From CAWCXF01 sp963799455 (GTDB taxonomy: Bacteria > Pseudomonadota > Alphaproteobacteria > Rhodobacterales > Rhodobacteraceae): DNA of 64,000 bases. Shown piece after piece: positions 23,246 through 33,722 of this stretch. Positions within the stretch are counted from its first letter, which is position 1; each line of letters starts with the position of its first letter. The translations under genes and the position numbers were made by a program. Location: NCBI GenBank assembly GCA_963799455.1, contig CAWCXF010000008.1, positions 992,001 through 1,056,000 of the forward strand, read 5' to 3'. Below the pieces are notes generated by a model. The model was not told where the DNA came from. It ran no database searches and saw only the letters and a program-made list of their open reading frames with translations.

Positions 23246-25957
23246 CTAGAAGCGGTCGAGCAGGCGCTCGTAGTACTCGCGCTCGTCCTCGGGGCGGGTG
23301 CGGTCGGCGGAGCGGCGGCGCAGCTCGTCGAGCAGATCCTGGGCGCGGCGGTAGACGTCCTCGCCCTGCAGGAGCTCCTCGTCGGTGCCGATGCGCCCGC
23401 GCGCCCCGGCCTCGCGGCCCAGCGGGTCGCGCGCCTCGGGGGAGGCCCCTCCGGCCTGCTGGCCCTGCTGGCCGCCCTGCTGCGGCTCGCCCGCGAGCTG
23501 GTCGCCCAAGGCGCGCATCCCCTCGCGCAGCGCCTCCATCGCGCTCGCCTGGTCGTCGAGCGCCTGGGGGATGTCGCCGTCGCGCAGCGCGCCCTCGGCG
23601 TCGTCCATCGCCCCCTCGGCGCGGTCGAGCGCCTCGGCCGCCCGCTCGCCCGCCTCCGAGCCGTCATCGGGCAAGCCACCCCTCTGGCGCGCGAGCTGAT
23701 CGCGCAGCGCCTGCTGGCGATCGGCGAGGGAGCCCTCGGCCCCCCGATCGCCCGGCCGCTCGCCCTCCTGGCCCTGGCCGTCCGCGCGCTCCCGACCCTG
23801 CTGGCCCTGGCCCGGCTGGCCCGGCTGCTGACCCTGGCCTGGCTGGCCCTGGCCCGGCTGGCCGGGCTGCTGGCCCTGCTGCTGGCCGGGCTGCTGGCCC
23901 TGCGGGCCCTCCTGGAGGTCGCGGAACGCCTCGTCCGAGAGCCGCTGCTGGTCGCGCAGGGTGTCCTGGAGATCCTCCATCGAGCGCTCGCCGGGGGCGG
24001 GCTCTCCGCCCTCGCCGGGGGCGCCTTCGGTGACCTGCATGTTCTCCATCATCTGCTGGAGCTGGTCGAGGAGCGCCTGCGCCTCCTCCATGCGGCCCTG
24101 CTCCATCAGCTCCTGGATGCGGTCCATCATCGCCTGGAGCTGGTCCTGGGTGATCTCGCGGGTCTCGCCCTGCGCGAAGTCCTGCTCGCCCGGATCCCGG
24201 CCCTGCTCGGCGAGCTGGCGCATGTACTCGCGCGTGGCCTCGCGCAGCTCCTGCATCAGCTCGGCGATCTCCTCCTGGGTGGCGCCCTCGCGCATCGCCT
24301 CCGACAGCCGCTCCTGCGCCTCGCGCATCCGCTCGAGCGCGTCCGCGAGCCGCCCGTCCTCGATGAGCACGGCCACGTCCCAGAGCATCTCGGCGACCTC
24401 GTCGCGCGCCTCCTCGGCGATCCCCCCCGTCCCCACCGCCGTGCCCGCCTCGAGCCGGCGCAGCGCCAGGCGCAGGCGCAGATAGGCCGCCTCCTGGTCG
24501 AACACGTCCTCGGGGCGGTTCGAGACGGCGCGCAGGAGCTGCGCGACGCGGGCCCCGTTCTCGCGCGACCACAGCAGGTCGCGGCGCTGCTCGATCACCG
24601 CGCGCGCCAGAGGGTCGAAGAAGGCGCGGCCGGGAAGCTCGGCCTCGAGGACGGCCGGCTCCGAATCCTGGCCGGGCGCGTCGGTCGCCCGGAGCGTGAT
24701 CGTCACCGGCAGCCCGGCGAAGGGGTGCCGGGCGAGGTCGGCGATCAGCACCTCCTCGAAGTCCGCACGGTCGCCGGTGATCGGCAGCGGCAGGTCCACC
24801 ACGACCGGCTCGCGCGGCTCGGGCTCCACGGCGAGGCCGTGGCGACGGTCCACCGCGGCGAGGTCGAGCGCGACGGTCGCGGTGCCGCCGGTGACGCCGT
24901 GGTCGTCGGAGGCGCGGAAGGCCAGGCGCGTCTCGCCCTGCGGGCTGCGCTCGGGCTCGCCCGCGGCCTCGACCACGGGCAGCGCGTCGGGGATGGCGGT
25001 GAGCCGCCAGGCCGCGCCTCCGGGCCCCTCGACCGCGAGCCGGCCCGAGCGCGCGACCTCGAAGGACTGCCGCGCGTCGGTGGCGGGGACAGCGGCGGGG
25101 ACAGCGGCGGGGGCGGTCGGGGGGGTGGCGGTCGGGGCGGGGGCGGTCGGGGCGGGGGGCCCGGAGACGGTCTCCTCGACCGAGAGCGCGCCGGGCGCGC
25201 CGTAGAGCTGGATCGTCAGCCGCGAGCCCACCGGCACCGCGATCTCGCCCGCCGGCTGGTCGGCGAGGTAGAGCGAGGGGCGCCCGGTGTAGGCGGGCGG
25301 CTCGATCCAGCCCTCCCAGGCCGGGCCCGAGGCCATCGCCGCGCCAGGGCCGCCCGGCAGCGCGTCCGTCACCGAGGCCGCGCGCAGCAGCGAGCCGAAG
25401 AGGATCGCCACCATCGCCGCCGCCAGCGCCACGTAGCGCAGGGCGAAGGGGTCGCGGTCGGCCAGCCGCAGGTCGGCGGGCACGGCGCGGGCCTCGCGCG
25501 CCAGCCGGGCCATGCGCGACTGGTGCGCCGCCCAGATGGCGCGCGAGGCCGGGTCGTGCGCGCCCACCGCGTCGCGGTCCGAGAGCGCGGCGATCGGGCG
25601 CCCCGGCAGCGTCGCGTCGAGCCGCGCGCGCGCCTCGGCGCGCGAGGGCGGGCGAAAGCGCAGGGCGCCCCAGCCGAGCGCCGCCAGGAGCGCCAGCCCC
25701 GCGGCCGCCGAGAGCGCCCAGACCGCCCCGGGGGCCAGCGCCTCGTGCGCGCCCAGCATCAGCGCCGCGAGCGCCAGCAGCGCCACGCTCCAGGCCGGCC
25801 AGAAGGCGCGCGCAGACCGCTCGGCCGCCATGCCGAGCCGGGTGAGCGCCAGCGGCCGGCGCAGCCGGCGCACGGGGTCGCGCTCGGCGCCGCTCGCCAG
25901 GAACCCGTCCGGGCGGGGCTCGTCCGGGCGGCGCGCGTCTGGGCGGGGGTCGGTCAT
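23246..25957 (-). CDS. TIGR02302/DUF4175 family large membrane protein
   Basis: A 903-residue protein of the alphaproteobacterial TIGR02302 (DUF4175) family. Seen: an N-terminal region with several helices (AFWPAWSVALLALAALMLGA, VWALSAAAGLALLAALGWGA, YVALAAAMVAILFGSLLRAA), a beta-rich extracytoplasmic part beginning near WIEPPAYTGRPSLYLADQP, and a long glutamate/glutamine/methionine-rich coiled-coil half (EEARDEVAEMLWDVAVLIED, MDRIQELMEQGRMEEAQALL). At about residues 680-726 there is a GQQPGQPGQ low-complexity stretch. The C-terminus resumes a conserved sequence with ERLLDRF. Its role is unknown; it follows lysA as in related genomes. A short alanine/proline repeat around 25080-25160 encodes an extra linker. 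Confidence 0.88.
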   Translation of the reverse strand: MTDPRPDARRPDEPRPDGFLASGAERDPVRRLRRPLALTRLGMAAERSARAFWPAWSVALLALAALMLGAHEALAPGAVWALSAAAGLALLAALGWGALRFRPPSRAEARARLDATLPGRPIAALSDRDAVGAHDPASRAIWAAHQSRMARLAREARAVPADLRLADRDPFALRYVALAAAMVAILFGSLLRAASVTDALPGGPGAAMASGPAWEGWIEPPAYTGRPSLYLADQPAGEIAVPVGSRLTIQLYGAPGALSVEETVSGPPAPTAPAPTATPPTAPAAVPAAVPATDARQSFEVARSGRLAVEGPGGAAWRLTAIPDALPVVEAAGEPERSPQGETRLAFRASDDHGVTGGTATVALDLAAVDRRHGLAVEPEPREPVVVDLPLPITGDRADFEEVLIADLARHPFAGLPVTITLRATDAPGQDSEPAVLEAELPGRAFFDPLARAVIEQRRDLLWSRENGARVAQLLRAVSNRPEDVFDQEAAYLRLRLALRRLEAGTAVGTGGIAEEARDEVAEMLWDVAVLIEDGRLADALERMREAQERLSEAMREGATQEEIAELMQELREATREYMRQLAEQGRDPGEQDFAQGETREITQDQLQAMMDRIQELMEQGRMEEAQALLDQLQQMMENMQVTEGAPGEGGEPAPGERSMEDLQDTLRDQQRLSDEAFRDLQEGPQGQQPGQQQGQQPGQPGQGQPGQGQQPGQPGQGQQGRERADGQGQEGERPGDRGAEGSLADRQQALRDQLARQRGGLPDDGSEAGERAAEALDRAEGAMDDAEGALRDGDIPQALDDQASAMEALREGMRALGDQLAGEPQQGGQQGQQAGGASPEARDPLGREAGARGRIGTDEELLQGEDVYRRAQDLLDELRRRSADRTRPEDEREYYERLLDRF

Positions 25958-26469
25958 CGGGGCCTCCCGTGGCCGGCGCCGCCCTCGGGGACGGGGCGCG
26001 CGGGGATGCGAAGCGCGCAGGGTAACGCGAAGCGCGCGGCGGTCAAAGAGGCGCCGGGCCGCAGGCGCTGACGTGATCGTGAGGGGCGGGCCGGCGCCCG
26101 GCGGATGGGCGGGACGCCGCCATGCGGGGCGAACACGTCGGCGCGGGCCCGCGGGGTGCGGTGAGCCCGACCGGGACGCGGGGGCGGCGCGGGGGGCGAT
26201 CGGGCCCTGACGGCGACCCCCGGTCCGGGCGCCGGCGGCGGTCCGAGCGCGGATCTCGGCCCGACCTTCGCCGCCACCCCGATCGCCGGCACCGCCGCGC
26301 CGCAGTCGGCGCCTCGGATGCCGGGCTCGCAGGGGAGAGGGGGATCCGGGTCGGGGAGGGGCACGGATCGTGACGAGCCCGCCCTGGCCCTCGCCGAGCG
26401 AGGTCCGGCGGGACCGAGCAAGCGACTCCCGAGCGCCGGGTCCAGAGGCCCGGTGCCGGGCGCTGCGCC
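25958..26469. other. Gene-free region between lysA and TIGR02302
   Basis: About 510 bases between two same-strand genes. Open frames here (for example 26122-26373 on the plus strand) have glycine/arginine-rich, non-conserved translations, and I assign none. No clear promoter motif is visible. Confidence 0.6.
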
Positions 26470-27990
26470 CTACCCCTCGCCGTCGAGCCAGTCGGGGATG
26501 CGGTCGCGGCCGAGCATCTCCTGAAGGGTCGGGCGCGGGCGCACCACGGCCCAGCGATCGCCCCGCACCAGCACCTCGGGCACGAGCGGGCGGGCGTTGT
26601 ACTCCGACGCCATGACGGCCCCGTAGGCGCCCGCCGAGCGGAACGCCACCAGATCGCCCGCCGCGAGCCGCGGCAGCCGGCGCGCGCGCGCGAAGCGGTC
26701 GCCGCTCTCGCAGACCGGGCCCACCACGTCGTAGGCCGCGAGGTCGGCGCCGGGCGCGGGCTCGGCCACCGGCACGATGTCGTGATGCGCGCCGTACATC
26801 GCCGGGCGCAGCAGATCGTTCATCGCCGCGTCGAGGACGACGAACGCGGGGGCGACGGGCGCCGGGTCGGCCCCGCCGTCGAGCCCGCCGTCAAGCCCGC
26901 CGCCCTCGGACGCGCGGGGGCCGCCGGTCGTCCCGCCCGCGAGGCGCGCGCCCGAGGGGTCGGCCCCCATGGCCGCTTCGTCGGCCGGACCCGCCCGCGG
27001 GCCGGCGCGGGCGCCCGATCGCGGATCCTCTTCCGCCGCGCGACGCGGACCGCCTTCGGCCGAGAGGACCAGCCCCGCGCGACCGCCCCCCCCCTCGCCC
27101 GGCTTGACGTAGATTACGCGCGAGACGAGGATCCCGGCGTTGCCGGCGATCAGCCGTCCGGGCTCGATCTCGATCGCGCAGCCGAGATCGCCCACCGCGC
27201 GCCGGGCCATCTCGCCCCAGGCCGAGGGCGGCGGCGGGGCCGCGCCGGCGCGCTCGTAGGGGATGCCGAGGCCCCCGCCGAGGTCGAGCCTTCGGATCGC
27301 GTGGCCATCGGCGCGCAGCGCGCGGGTCAGGTCCGCGACCTTGCGGTAGGCCGCCTCGAAGGGCGCCAGATCGGCGATCTGCGAGCCGATGTGGACGTCC
27401 ACCCCCACCACCTCGATCCCCGGAAGGATCGCGGCGCGGGCGTAGATCGCGCGCGCGCGCGCGATCGGCACGCCGAACTTGTCGCCCAGCCGGCCGGTGG
27501 CGATCTTGTCGTGGGTGCGCGCGTCCACGTCGGGGTTGACGCGCAGCGCGATCGGCGCCGCCGCACCCATCGAGGCCGCCACCTCCGACAGCGCCTCCAG
27601 CTCGGGCTCGGACTCGACGTTGAACTGGCGCACGCCCTCGCGCAGAGCCGCGGCCATCTCCTCGCGCGTCTTGCCCACGCCCGAGAACACGATCCGCCCC
27701 CCGGGCACGCCGGCGGCGCGCGCGCGCGCCAGCTCGCCCCCCGAGACCACGTCCATCCCCGCGCCCTCGCGCGCCAGCGTCCTGAGCACGGCGAGGTTGC
27801 CGAGCGCCTTGACGGCGAAGCAGACCAGCCGCTCGGGCGCCCAGGCCAGCGCCTCGTCGAAGAGCCGCAGATGCCGCAGGAGCGTGGCCGTCGAGTAGAG
27901 GTAGAACGGCGTGCCGACGGCCGCGGCGATCTCGGGCACGGCGACGCCCTCGGCGTGGAGCACGCCGCCGCGGTGGAGGAAGTGGTCCAT
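26470..27990 (-). CDS. lysA: Diaminopimelate decarboxylase with an 80-residue low-complexity insertion
   Basis: Decarboxylates meso-diaminopimelate to L-lysine, using PLP. Seen: PLP lysine K61 in VCFAVKALGN, RVNPDVDARTHDKIATG, VDVHIGSQI, LDLGGGLGIPY, IEPGRLIAGNAGILVSRVIYVK, then VVLDAAMNDLLRPAMYGAHH, GPVCESGD and FRSAGAYGAVMASEYNARP. The product is 506 residues; typical LysA is about 420. The excess is a glycine/alanine/arginine-rich block at residues about 300-381 (26848-27093), inserted exactly between IYVKPGEG and the next conserved strand, with all catalytic motifs intact on either side. The start is at MDHFLHRGG. Four 18-bp repeats lie immediately upstream. Confidence 0.94.
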   Translation of the reverse strand: MDHFLHRGGVLHAEGVAVPEIAAAVGTPFYLYSTATLLRHLRLFDEALAWAPERLVCFAVKALGNLAVLRTLAREGAGMDVVSGGELARARAAGVPGGRIVFSGVGKTREEMAAALREGVRQFNVESEPELEALSEVAASMGAAAPIALRVNPDVDARTHDKIATGRLGDKFGVPIARARAIYARAAILPGIEVVGVDVHIGSQIADLAPFEAAYRKVADLTRALRADGHAIRRLDLGGGLGIPYERAGAAPPPPSAWGEMARRAVGDLGCAIEIEPGRLIAGNAGILVSRVIYVKPGEGGGGRAGLVLSAEGGPRRAAEEDPRSGARAGPRAGPADEAAMGADPSGARLAGGTTGGPRASEGGGLDGGLDGGADPAPVAPAFVVLDAAMNDLLRPAMYGAHHDIVPVAEPAPGADLAAYDVVGPVCESGDRFARARRLPRLAAGDLVAFRSAGAYGAVMASEYNARPLVPEVLVRGDRWAVVRPRPTLQEMLGRDRIPDWLDGEG

Positions 27991-27994
27991 CAGC

Positions 27995-28066
27995 CGCAGC
28001 GGCGACGGCGATCGCAGCGGCGACGGCGGTCGCAACGGCGACGGCGGTCGCGGCGGCGACGGCGAT
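27995..28066. repeat. 18-bp tandem repeat, four copies, abutting the lysA start
   Basis: Four near-identical 18-bp units based on CGCAGCGGCGACGGCGAT run from 27995 to 28066 and end four bases before the lysA ATG. They fill the ribosome-binding region of lysA, so copy number could affect translation. Read in the lysA frame the repeats are also open. Confidence 0.9.
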
Positions 28067-28246
28067 CAGGGTGCCTGCTGCGCTCGGGCCGGGGTTCGCG
28101 CTCGGATCCTTGGGGCTCGCCCCGAGGGGGCGCTGCGGAGGGCGCCGGAGCGGCCGGCCCCGCTCGGTCCTCGGGCCGGAGCGGTCCCATGGGCTCGGCA
28201 GAGCGGCGCGGGGCCCGAGCGAGGCGGCCGACGCCGAGCGGGCCCC

Positions 28247-28405
28247 TCACAGCCGCCCCGCCACGCCGACGCTCGCCTGGCCTGTGACCGTCACGCGCGC
28301 GTCGGCCGTGGAGGGCGCCCCCGCCACGGGCGGGCCCGGCGGGACGGGCGGCCCGTCGGCCCCGCAGCCCATGAGGACCGCTGGCAGCAGGAGGGCCAGC
28401 GCCAT
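28247..28405 (-). CDS. Small LptM/YifL-like lipoprotein
   Basis: A 52-residue predicted lipoprotein: a short hydrophobic signal (MALALLLPAVLMGC, lipobox LMGC), then GADGPPVPPGPPVAG and a short polar tail. The short proline-rich region after the lipid cysteine and its place between argH and lysA match the LptM (YifL) type, which helps LptD/LptE mature in the LPS translocon. The gene is too small for the identity to be certain. The frame is open upstream, so the exact start is a choice. Confidence 0.6.
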   Translation of the reverse strand: MALALLLPAVLMGCGADGPPVPPGPPVAGAPSTADARVTVTGQASVGVAGRL

Positions 28406-28680
28406 CGGCAGCCTCGCGCGGGCCCGCCCGGAGCCCCCCGACGACGCGCCGGGCGCCGGCCGGGGCGACCGCCGCAGGCCCACTCCCGGGATCTTGCCCG
28501 ACCCAGCCCGTCGCGGCCCTCCGGCACCCGCCGGGCGCGCGCCGATCCGGGCCGCGCGGCCGCCGGATCCCGCGCCATCGTCAGCACCGGCGCGCCGCGC
28601 GCTCGACGCGGGGCGGCCCCTCGGGGCGAGCCGCGCGCCCGCGGCGGCTCCTCCGCCCCCGGTGGCCCTCGCGTCCGCCG

Positions 28681-30105
<1,425 letters not shown>

Positions 30106-30150
30106 GAGGATCCTCGACCTGGGAGGGACGCCGTGCTGAGGAGAGACGCC

Positions 30151-30684
30151 ATGCTGAAGACCGCCGCCCTCTACATCGCCCTCGCCTGGGGCGCAAACGG
30201 GGCCTCGGCCCAGGATCTCGCCGCCCTCGCCACGGGCGCGATGGCCGGGCTCACGGTCCACGCCGCGCCGCTCGCGGTGCCCGAGGCCCCCCTGGAGACG
30301 CCCGGCGGCGCGCCGGCGGCGCTCCCCGAGGGGCGCCCGGCGGTGGTCAACTTCTGGGCCACCTGGTGCCCGCCCTGCCTCGAGGAGATGCCCTCGCTCG
30401 CGGCCCTCGGGGAGGCCGTGGGCGAGGAGGTCGCCGTCGTCGTCGTGGCCACGGGCCGCAACGACCCGCAGGCCGCGACCGAGTTCCTCGCCAGGGCCGG
30501 CGCGGGCGGTCTGATCGACCTGCGCGATCCCGAGGGGCGGCTGGGGCGCCGCGTCGGCGTGAGCTGGCTGCCCGTCACGCTGGTGCTCGACGCGCAGGGC
30601 CGCGAGGTCGCGCGGCTCCAGGGCATCGCGGAGTGGGACTCGCCCGAGGCTCTGGCGCTGCTGCGCGCGCTCGCCCGGGGCTAG
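30151..30684 (+). CDS. TlpA-family periplasmic thiol-disulfide oxidoreductase
   Basis: A 177-residue thioredoxin-fold protein with a signal peptide (MLKTAALYIALAWGANGASA). The active site is WCPPC in VVNFWATWCPPCLEEMPSLA, and the cis-proline loop is GVSWLPVTLVLDAQGREVARLQG. Such proteins reduce disulfides in the periplasm, often for cytochrome c maturation or redox protection. It is divergent from argH, an arrangement I recall from Rhodobacteraceae. GAGGAGAG precedes the ATG. Confidence 0.92.
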   Translation: MLKTAALYIALAWGANGASAQDLAALATGAMAGLTVHAAPLAVPEAPLETPGGAPAALPEGRPAVVNFWATWCPPCLEEMPSLAALGEAVGEEVAVVVVATGRNDPQAATEFLARAGAGGLIDLRDPEGRLGRRVGVSWLPVTLVLDAQGREVARLQGIAEWDSPEALALLRALARG

Positions 30685-30772
30685 GCGCCGCCTTGCCTCC
30701 CCCCGGGGCGCCGCGTAGGACGGGCGCGACCGGCGGCCGCACCCGCAGCGCCGCCCAGCAGGGAGGACACCC

Positions 30773-31948
30773 ATGACCGACGTCGTCATCGCCTCGGCCG
30801 CCCGCACGCCCGTGGGCAGCTTCCTCGGCGCCTTCGCCTCCACCCCCGCCCACGATCTCGGCGCCGCGGTGCTCGAGGAGGTCGTCGCCCGCGCCGGCGT
30901 CGAGAAGGGGGAGGTCGGCCAGACCATCCTCGGCCAGGTGCTCACCGCCGCCCAGGGCATGAACCCCGCCCGCCAGGCCCACATCAAGGCCGGGCTGCCC
31001 GAGGGCTCGGCCGCCTTCGGCATCAACCAGGTCTGCGGATCGGGGCTGCGCGCAGTGGCTCTGGGCGCGCAGATGGTGGAGCTGGGCGACTTCGGGATCG
31101 TGGTCGCGGGCGGGCAGGAGTCGATGTCGATGTCGGCCCACGCCCAGACGCTGCGCCAGGGCGCGAAGATGGGCGACGTGGCGATGGTGGACACGATGAT
31201 CCGCGACGGGCTCTGGGACGCCTTCAACGGCTACCACATGGGCCAGACGGCCGAGAACGTCGCCGAGCGGTGGCAGATCACCCGCGAGATGCAGGACGAG
31301 TTCGCGCTCGCCTCGCAGAACAAGGCCGAGGCCGCCCAGAAGGCCGGGCGCTTCGACGACGAGATCGTGGCCTACACCGTCAAGGGCCGCAAGGGCGACA
31401 CGGTCGTGGAGCGCGACGAGTACATCCGCCACGGCGCCACCATCGAGGCGATGCAGAAGCTGCGCCCCGCCTTCGCCAAGGACGGCTCGGTGACGGCCGC
31501 CAACGCCAGCGGCATCAACGACGGCGCGGCCGCCGTGCTGCTGATGTCGGCCGAGGAGGCCGAGCGGCGGGGCATCGAGCCCTTGGCGCGCATCGCCTCC
31601 TACGCGACCGCGGGCGTGGACCCGAAGATCATGGGCACGGGCCCCATCCCCGCCTCGCGCCGCGCGCTGGAGAAGGCCGGCTGGAAGGTCGAGGATCTCG
31701 ATCTCGTCGAGGCCAACGAGGCCTTCGCGGCCCAGGCCTGCGCCGTCAACAAGGACATGGGCTGGGATCCGGCCATCGTGAACGTCAACGGCGGCGCCAT
31801 CGCCATCGGCCACCCGATCGGCGCGTCGGGCGCCCGCGTCCTCAACACGCTGCTCTTCGAGATGAAGCGCCGCGACGCCAGGCGCGGGCTCGCCACGCTG
31901 TGCATCGGCGGCGGCATGGGCGTGGCCATGTGCGTCGAGCGCGCCTGA
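30773..31948 (+). CDS. phaA: Acetyl-CoA acetyltransferase (beta-ketothiolase)
   Basis: Condenses two acetyl-CoA to acetoacetyl-CoA, feeding polyhydroxybutyrate and the ethylmalonyl-CoA pathway. The 391-residue protein has the acyl-enzyme cysteine in INQVCGSGLRAVALGAQMV, NVNGGAIAIGHPIGASGAR with the catalytic histidine, and the second cysteine in LATLCIGGGMGVAMCVERA. GGAGG precedes the ATG. It is followed by a thioredoxin, a patatin and phaB on the same strand. The type is biosynthetic by length and context. Confidence 0.96.
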   Translation: MTDVVIASAARTPVGSFLGAFASTPAHDLGAAVLEEVVARAGVEKGEVGQTILGQVLTAAQGMNPARQAHIKAGLPEGSAAFGINQVCGSGLRAVALGAQMVELGDFGIVVAGGQESMSMSAHAQTLRQGAKMGDVAMVDTMIRDGLWDAFNGYHMGQTAENVAERWQITREMQDEFALASQNKAEAAQKAGRFDDEIVAYTVKGRKGDTVVERDEYIRHGATIEAMQKLRPAFAKDGSVTAANASGINDGAAAVLLMSAEEAERRGIEPLARIASYATAGVDPKIMGTGPIPASRRALEKAGWKVEDLDLVEANEAFAAQACAVNKDMGWDPAIVNVNGGAIAIGHPIGASGARVLNTLLFEMKRRDARRGLATLCIGGGMGVAMCVERA

Positions 31949-31991
31949 GGCCGGCGCGGGGCGCGCGCGCGCCCCCCGAGGAGATCGAAGG

Positions 31992-32531
31992 ATGGCCACC
32001 GAGAGCCGAGAGCCCTCCCTGGGCGGGGCGATGCCCGACTTCACCCTCTCGACCCCCGAGGGCGAGGCGGTGACGCTGTCGGAGGCCGCGGACCCGAACG
32101 GCGCCGTGGTGGCCTTCATCTGCAACCACTGCCCTTACGTGAAGGCGATGGCCGGGCGGCTCGCCGAGGACGCCCGCGCGCTCGCGCAGGCGGGCGTGGC
32201 GACGCTCGCCGTGATGCCCAACGACTGGGAGACCCACCCCGAGGACGCCCCCGAGCGGATGGGGGCCTTCGCCGAGGCGCACGGCTTCGGCTTCCCCTAC
32301 CTGGTCGATGCCGACCAAGGGGTGGCCCGCGCCTGGGGCGCGGCCTGCACGCCCGACCTGTTCGGGGTGGGGCCGGATCTGAGGCTCGTCTATCGCGGGC
32401 GGCTCGACGACCTCGGGCCCGGGTCGAGCGACGGCCCCCGCAGGCGCGAGCTGGTCGAGGCGATGACCGCCGAGGCCCGCCCGGTGGAGCCCCAGCACGC
32501 CTCGATGGGCTGCTCGATCAAGTGGCGCTGA
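31992..32531 (+). CDS. Thioredoxin-like (AhpC/TSA-type) protein with CNHC motif
   Basis: A 179-residue cytosolic thioredoxin-fold protein. Seen: PDFTLSTPEGEAVTLSEAA, the redox motif in VVAFICNHCPYVKAM (CNHC in place of CGPC), FPYLVDADQGVARAWGAACTPDLFGV, and a conserved C-terminal QHASMGCSIKW. This matches a widespread family annotated as thioredoxin family protein or alkyl hydroperoxide reductase-related. It lies between phaA and the patatin gene, so it may protect or regulate the storage-polymer pathway, but that is inference. Confidence 0.9.
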   Translation: MATESREPSLGGAMPDFTLSTPEGEAVTLSEAADPNGAVVAFICNHCPYVKAMAGRLAEDARALAQAGVATLAVMPNDWETHPEDAPERMGAFAEAHGFGFPYLVDADQGVARAWGAACTPDLFGVGPDLRLVYRGRLDDLGPGSSDGPRRRELVEAMTAEARPVEPQHASMGCSIKWR

Positions 32532-32819
32532 GGCGGGCGGCGCCGAGACGGGCAATCCCTCGGCCGCCCTTCGCTCGGGCTCGCCGGGGCCTGTCCTGAG
32601 GACCGCCGCGCGGGTCGAGCCGGCCCGCGTCGCCAGGACCGAGCCGAGACCGCCCATGACCGCGCGCCACCAGGGGCAGGAGCGAGACACCTCCCCCGTC
32701 GTCGGACGGGCCGACGGCGGTGAGGGCGACGAAGCCCCTCGGCATCTGCGCCCCGATCCGCGCGCCGCGGCGAGGCCGGGGCGTTGCGCCGCCCCGTCGC
32801 ACCCCCTATCCCTGTGCCG

Positions 32820-33722
32820 ATGTCCGAGACGAGCGCCCCGCCCCACCCCCAGCTCGTGTTCTCCGGAGGCGGCACGCGCTGCTTCTGGCACGGCGGGTTC
32901 ATGGAGGTGGCGCGCGAGCGCCTCGCGCCCTCGCCCGAGCGCATCGCCTGCGTCTCGGGCGGCGTGCTCTCGGCCGCCAGCTTCGTCGCGCGTCGCGGAC
33001 GACGGCTGCTCGACGTGATGGCCGAGGCGTTCGAGGCTCAGGACTCCAACGTCGCCTGGCACGACCTGGTCGAGGGCACGGGGCTCACGCCGCACCAGTC
33101 GCTCTACCGCGACATCGTGGACGAGGTTCTGGGCGACGCGGAGGCGCGCGACGCCGTGGCGGGCGGCCCCTCGCTCGAGGTCGTGCTGGCGCATCCGCCG
33201 GGGGGCCCCTCCGGCGCCGCCCGCCTCACCGGCGCGCTCGCCACCATCGCCTACGAGGCCGAGCTGCACATCCTCTCGCGTCCCGACGTGGAATGGGCCG
33301 AGGCCGCGGGGCTCGAGACCTCCCGCGTGGACGCGCGGCGCGCGGCGCGCGAGGGACAGCTCGTCGATCTCGTCTGCGCGGCGGCCGTGATCCCGCCGAT
33401 CTTCGACCCCGTGACGTGGGACGGCCGGCCGGTGGTGGACGCCGGCATGGCCGGCCACGTGCCCCATCCCGAGCCCGACCGGGGCGCGACGCTGGTGCTC
33501 GCCACGCGCGCCTACCGCAACTGGCCCGATGACGGGCGGACCTATGTCGGGCCGTCCGAGGCGGTGCCGGCCGACAAGATCGACTTCACCGACCCGGGCA
33601 AGATCCGCCGCACCTGGGACGCGGGCGAGGAGGTCGCGCGCCGCTTCCTCGCGGAGATCGACCCCGACCGCCCCGAGCAAGCGGGGCCAGACGACACGAC
33701 CAGCGAGGGAGGAGAGACATGA
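32820..33722 (+). CDS. Patatin-like phospholipase/lipase domain protein
   Basis: A 300-residue patatin-type (PNPLA) protein. Seen: the oxyanion-hole motif LVFSGGGTRCFWHGGFMEVA, a nucleophile elbow IACVSGGVLSAASF (canonical GxSxG reads CVSGG here, so the first glycine is replaced), and the aspartate of the catalytic dyad in RPVVDAGMAGHVP (DAG rather than DGG/DGA). Family members hydrolyse acyl esters. Its stop overlaps the phaB start by ATGA, so it is translationally coupled to the reductase. A link with polymer or lipid mobilisation is plausible. The start is placed at MSETSAPP with the frame open upstream. Confidence 0.82.
   Translation: MSETSAPPHPQLVFSGGGTRCFWHGGFMEVARERLAPSPERIACVSGGVLSAASFVARRGRRLLDVMAEAFEAQDSNVAWHDLVEGTGLTPHQSLYRDIVDEVLGDAEARDAVAGGPSLEVVLAHPPGGPSGAARLTGALATIAYEAELHILSRPDVEWAEAAGLETSRVDARRAAREGQLVDLVCAAAVIPPIFDPVTWDGRPVVDAGMAGHVPHPEPDRGATLVLATRAYRNWPDDGRTYVGPSEAVPADKIDFTDPGKIRRTWDAGEEVARRFLAEIDPDRPEQAGPDDTTSEGGET

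Noticed and set aside
26122..26373. Plus-strand ORF between TIGR02302 and lysA
   Set aside because: Glycine/arginine-rich translation with no conserved segment; probably an open frame by chance in GC-rich DNA.
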